Under the pieces are notes generated by a model. That model had not been told where the DNA came from. It saw nothing but the letters and a program-made list of their open reading frames with translations, and did no database searches. The translations under genes were made by a program, and so were the position numbers. A stretch of 64,000 nt of DNA from Pseudoxanthomonas koreensis_A (lineage in GTDB: Bacteria > Pseudomonadota > Gammaproteobacteria > Xanthomonadales > Xanthomonadaceae), in NCBI RefSeq assembly GCF_041890415.1, contig NZ_CP169056.1, positions 1 to 64,000 on the forward strand, in the 5' to 3' direction. Shown piece after piece: positions 61,102-64,000 of this stretch; position 1 is the first letter of the stretch; each line of letters opens with the position of its first letter.

Positions 61102-63948
61102 ATGAAGGCATTCCGCCGGTCACGCACCGCTGCCCTGGTCCTCGCCGTTGCCGCCTCCCTCGGCGCGACCGGCCTGGCACCGCTGCACGCCATGGAAGAT
61201 GCCGCCCCAGCCGAGGCGCTGATTCCCTATGAGCGGTTCACTCTTCCCAATGGCCTGCGCGTGGTGGTCCACACCGACCGCAAGGCGCCGATCGTGGCGG
61301 TGAACATCTGGTACCACGTGGGCAGCAAGGACGAGCCGGCCGGCCGCAGCGGCTTTGCCCACCTGTTCGAGCACCTGATGTTCAACGGCTCGGAGAACCA
61401 CCGCGGCGAGTACTTCGAGCCGTTCGAACTGGTCGGTGCCACCGACATGAACGGCACCACCTGGCTGGACCGCACCAACTATTTCCAGAACGTGCCCACC
61501 ACAGCGCTGGACCTGGCGCTGTGGATGGAGTCCGACCGGATGGGCCACATGCTCGGCGCGATCGACCAGAAGACCCTGGACGAACAGCGCGGCGTGGTCC
61601 AGAACGAAAAGCGCCAGGGCGAGAACCAGCCCTATGGCCAGGCCGACGACGCGATCTACCGCGCGCTGTACCCGAAGGGCCACCCGTACCACCACAGCAC
61701 GATCGGCTCGATGAACGACCTCAATGCCGCCTCGCTGGAGGACGTCAAGCAGTGGTTCCGCGCCTGGTACGGCCCGAACAACGCGGTGCTGGTGCTGGCC
61801 GGCGACATCGACCTGGCCACCGCCAGGCAGAAGGCCGCCCGCTACTTCGGCCACATCCCGGCCGGCCCCCGCCTGGAGCGGGTCAGCGCCGGCCCGGCCC
61901 GACGTGCCACCTCGCACGAGACGATGACCGACCAGGTGCCGCAGGCACGCATCTACCGCGCCTGGAGCGTGGACCGCTATGGCAGTGCCGATGCCGACTA
62001 CCTGGCCGTGCTTGCACGGGTGCTGGGCGGCAGCCGCAGCTCGCGCCTGGACCGCCGCCTGGTGTTCGAGGAAAAGCTCGCCGACAAGGTGAGCGCCTAC
62101 GTGCAACCGTTCGAGCTGGCGTCCACCTTCTACGTCACCGCCGACGTCAAGCAGGGCGTGGACCCGGCGAAGGTCGAGGCGATCGTGGCCGAGGAAATCG
62201 ACCGGTTGCTGGCCGACGGCCCCACGGCCGGAGAGCTGCAGCAGGCCCGGACCGTGATCAAGGCGCAGGTGGTGCGGGGGGCCGAGCGCATCGGCGGCTT
62301 CGGCGGCAAGGCCGATGCCCTGGCCGAATGCGCCGTGTACACGGGCGACCCGGGTTGCTACCGCCACAGCCTGGCGCTCATCGAGCAGGCCACGGTACGC
62401 GACCTCCAGGCCGCAGGCCGGCGCTGGCTGGGCGAAGGCTCGCACACGCTGGTCGTGGTCCCCGGTGCACGCACCGTGCTGGCCGAGGAGCCCTCGCCGA
62501 CCCCGGCGCCGTTCGAGCTGCCGCCGGCCGACCCGCGCTTCAGTGCCAGCCCGACGGCTGTGGACCGCAGCCTCGGCGCGCCGATGCCCGAGCGCTTCCC
62601 GGAGCTGAAGTTCCCGGCCCTGGAGCGCGCGCGCCTTGGCAACGGCACCGAAGTGATCCTGGCCCGCCGCGATGCGGTGCCGGTGGTCCAGTTCAGCTAC
62701 GAGTTCAAGGGCGGCTTTGCCGCCGACCAGGGCCGCAAGCTGGGCACCTCCAGTTTCACCATGGGCATGCTCGACGAAGGCGCCGGCACGCTGGACGCCC
62801 TGGGCTTTGCCGACCGCGCCGAGTCACTGGGTGCGGCACTGGGCGCGGGGGCGTCGCTGGATGGTGGCAATGCCTACCTGTCGGCGCTGAAGGACAACCT
62901 GGACCCGTCACTGGCCCTGTTTGCCGACATGCTGCAGCGGCCACGCTTCGAGCAGAAGGAGATCGAGCGGGTGCGCGCCACCTGGCTGGCCGGCATCGCC
63001 CAGGAGAAGGCGCGCCCCAACGGCGCCGCCCAGCGCGTGCTGCCGCCGTTGCTGTACGGTGCCGGCCACCCGTATGCGATCCCCTTCAGCGGCAGCGGCA
63101 ACGAGGCCTCCATCGCCGCACTCACCCGCCAGGACCTGGTGGATTTCCACGCCCAGTGGGTGCGTCCGGATGGCGCCACCCTGATCGTGGTGGGCGATAC
63201 CACCCTGGAAGAGGTGATGCCGCTGCTGGACAAGCACTTCGGCCACTGGAAGGCGGCCAGCCCGGCGCCGGCCACCAGCACCATTCCGGTGGTGCAGCGT
63301 CCGGCCGCAGCGGCGGTGTACCTGATCGACCAGCCCGGCGCGGTGCAGGCCACCATCCTGGCCGGCCAGGTGGTGCCCTCGACCACCGACCCCGACACCA
63401 TCGAATTCGACGTGGCCAACGCGGTGCTGGGCGGGGAGTTTTCCTCGCGCCTGAACATGAACCTGCGCGAGGACAAGCACTGGGCCTACGGCGCCTACAG
63501 CTACGCCTCCGGTGCGCTGGGCCAGCGGCCGTGGCTGGCGTTCGCGCCGGTGCAGATCGACCGCACCGCCGATGCGCTGGCCGAGCTGGACCGGGAGATG
63601 CGCCAGTACACCAGCGGCAAGGCGCCGCCGACCGCCGCCGAAGTGGCGAAGATCCAGGCCACCGAGAGCCGCAGCCTGCCCGGCGCATTCGAGACCGGGC
63701 GTGCAGTGATGGGGGCCATCGGTGGCATCGTCCGCTACGGCCGGCCCGACGATTACGTGTTCCAGCGCAAGGCCCGGATCGAGGCGCTGACCCCGCAGCA
63801 GGTCGCGCAGGCCGCCACTACCCTGGACCCGGACCGCCTGGTGTGGGTGGTGGTGGGCGACCTGGACCAGGTCGAGCAGCCGGTGCGCGCACTGGGCCTG
63901 GGCAAGGTGCAGGTGGTGGACGCCGACGGCAACCCGCCGGCCCCCTGA
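61102..63948 (+). CDS. M16-family zinc metallopeptidase, secreted
   Basis: A 948-residue pitrilysin/insulinase-type protease. After a signal peptide (ALVLAVAASLGATGLAPLHA) come two M16 halves. The N-terminal one carries the inverted zinc motif H87-L-F-E90-H91 (FAHLFEHLMFNG), with the distal Glu likely in EKRQGENQPYG. The C-terminal half (from about residue 500) lacks the motif, as usual (VQFSYEFKGGFAADQGRK). Periplasmic peptide degradation is the expected role. GGAGCACC precedes the ATG. Confidence 0.95.
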   Translation: MKAFRRSRTAALVLAVAASLGATGLAPLHAMEDAAPAEALIPYERFTLPNGLRVVVHTDRKAPIVAVNIWYHVGSKDEPAGRSGFAHLFEHLMFNGSENHRGEYFEPFELVGATDMNGTTWLDRTNYFQNVPTTALDLALWMESDRMGHMLGAIDQKTLDEQRGVVQNEKRQGENQPYGQADDAIYRALYPKGHPYHHSTIGSMNDLNAASLEDVKQWFRAWYGPNNAVLVLAGDIDLATARQKAARYFGHIPAGPRLERVSAGPARRATSHETMTDQVPQARIYRAWSVDRYGSADADYLAVLARVLGGSRSSRLDRRLVFEEKLADKVSAYVQPFELASTFYVTADVKQGVDPAKVEAIVAEEIDRLLADGPTAGELQQARTVIKAQVVRGAERIGGFGGKADALAECAVYTGDPGCYRHSLALIEQATVRDLQAAGRRWLGEGSHTLVVVPGARTVLAEEPSPTPAPFELPPADPRFSASPTAVDRSLGAPMPERFPELKFPALERARLGNGTEVILARRDAVPVVQFSYEFKGGFAADQGRKLGTSSFTMGMLDEGAGTLDALGFADRAESLGAALGAGASLDGGNAYLSALKDNLDPSLALFADMLQRPRFEQKEIERVRATWLAGIAQEKARPNGAAQRVLPPLLYGAGHPYAIPFSGSGNEASIAALTRQDLVDFHAQWVRPDGATLIVVGDTTLEEVMPLLDKHFGHWKAASPAPATSTIPVVQRPAAAAVYLIDQPGAVQATILAGQVVPSTTDPDTIEFDVANAVLGGEFSSRLNMNLREDKHWAYGAYSYASGALGQRPWLAFAPVQIDRTADALAELDREMRQYTSGKAPPTAAEVAKIQATESRSLPGAFETGRAVMGAIGGIVRYGRPDDYVFQRKARIEALTPQQVAQAATTLDPDRLVWVVVGDLDQVEQPVRALGLGKVQVVDADGNPPAP

Positions 63949-64000
63949 CCGCCCGGCACCTGCAGGCGCGCATACGCACACCATGCAGTGGCCCCGCTAC

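Overview
The window is chromosomal DNA from a high-GC gammaproteobacterium, most likely a member of the Xanthomonadaceae (Stenotrophomonas, Pseudoxanthomonas, Xanthomonas, Lysobacter or Luteimonas group). Three things point there. First, GTAG-headed REP doublets. Second, an Ax21-family surface protein. Third, local gene arrangements such as glnA-glnK-amtB-ntrB-ntrC, rhodanese-secB-gpsA and hemD-hemX-hemY. Coding density is high and most genes are housekeeping. Only two stretches (22.1-23.4 kb and 58.6-59.2 kb) are repeat-rich and non-coding. No prophage, insertion sequence, CRISPR array, rRNA or tRNA was found.

Layout. 0-4.5 kb: a cut-off lipoprotein, a LysM protein, queF, an alpha/beta hydrolase, zapE and a short PepSY-type membrane protein. 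4.5-6.85 kb: a siderophore-type TonB-dependent receptor with a Fur-box-like dyad in front. 6.87-12.3 kb: an operon of class I ribonucleotide reductase (nrdA, nrdB), a flavodoxin and a thioredoxin-like protein. It is preceded by two NrdR-box-like sites, a promoter and a cobalamin riboswitch. 12.4-15.2 kb: metE on the opposite strand, with its own promoter and cobalamin riboswitch. Both riboswitches therefore sit on cobalamin-independent enzymes whose B12-dependent counterparts (NrdJ, MetH) would be expected elsewhere in the genome.

15.4-19.1 kb: an old-yellow-enzyme homologue, purU, a TSUP permease and a membrane-anchored cytochrome c. 19.4-26.1 kb: a putative beta-glucoside module made of a GH3 lipoprotein glucosidase, a sodium/sugar symporter and a LacI-family regulator. 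Near-identical CG-centred palindromes precede the glucosidase and the symporter. The 1.3-kb gap between them holds a strong terminator, two related cloverleaf-like inverted repeats around a REP doublet, and a 56-bp tandem repeat. 26.1-42.8 kb: a serine hydrolase, a very large indolepyruvate oxidoreductase-family protein, an AAA ATPase, a ParA-like ATPase, sixA, a YceI protein, a phospholipase-D-family lipoprotein and a run of lipid and hydrolase genes ending in uppP.

42.9-49.2 kb: the nitrogen regulation cluster. A sigma-54 promoter and NtrC sites precede glnA, and a further perfect NtrC dyad lies directly before ntrB. 49.3-64 kb: sodC, a thiolase, hemD-hemX-hemY, thioesterase, rhodanese-secB-gpsA, Ax21, trmL, a small repeat protein and an M16 metallopeptidase.

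The regulatory logic is the most informative part: B12 and NrdR over nucleotide reduction, B12 over methionine synthesis, a LacI switch over glucoside use, and NtrC autoregulation. The REP doublets are also notable because their GTAG heads supply the stop codons of three adjacent genes.
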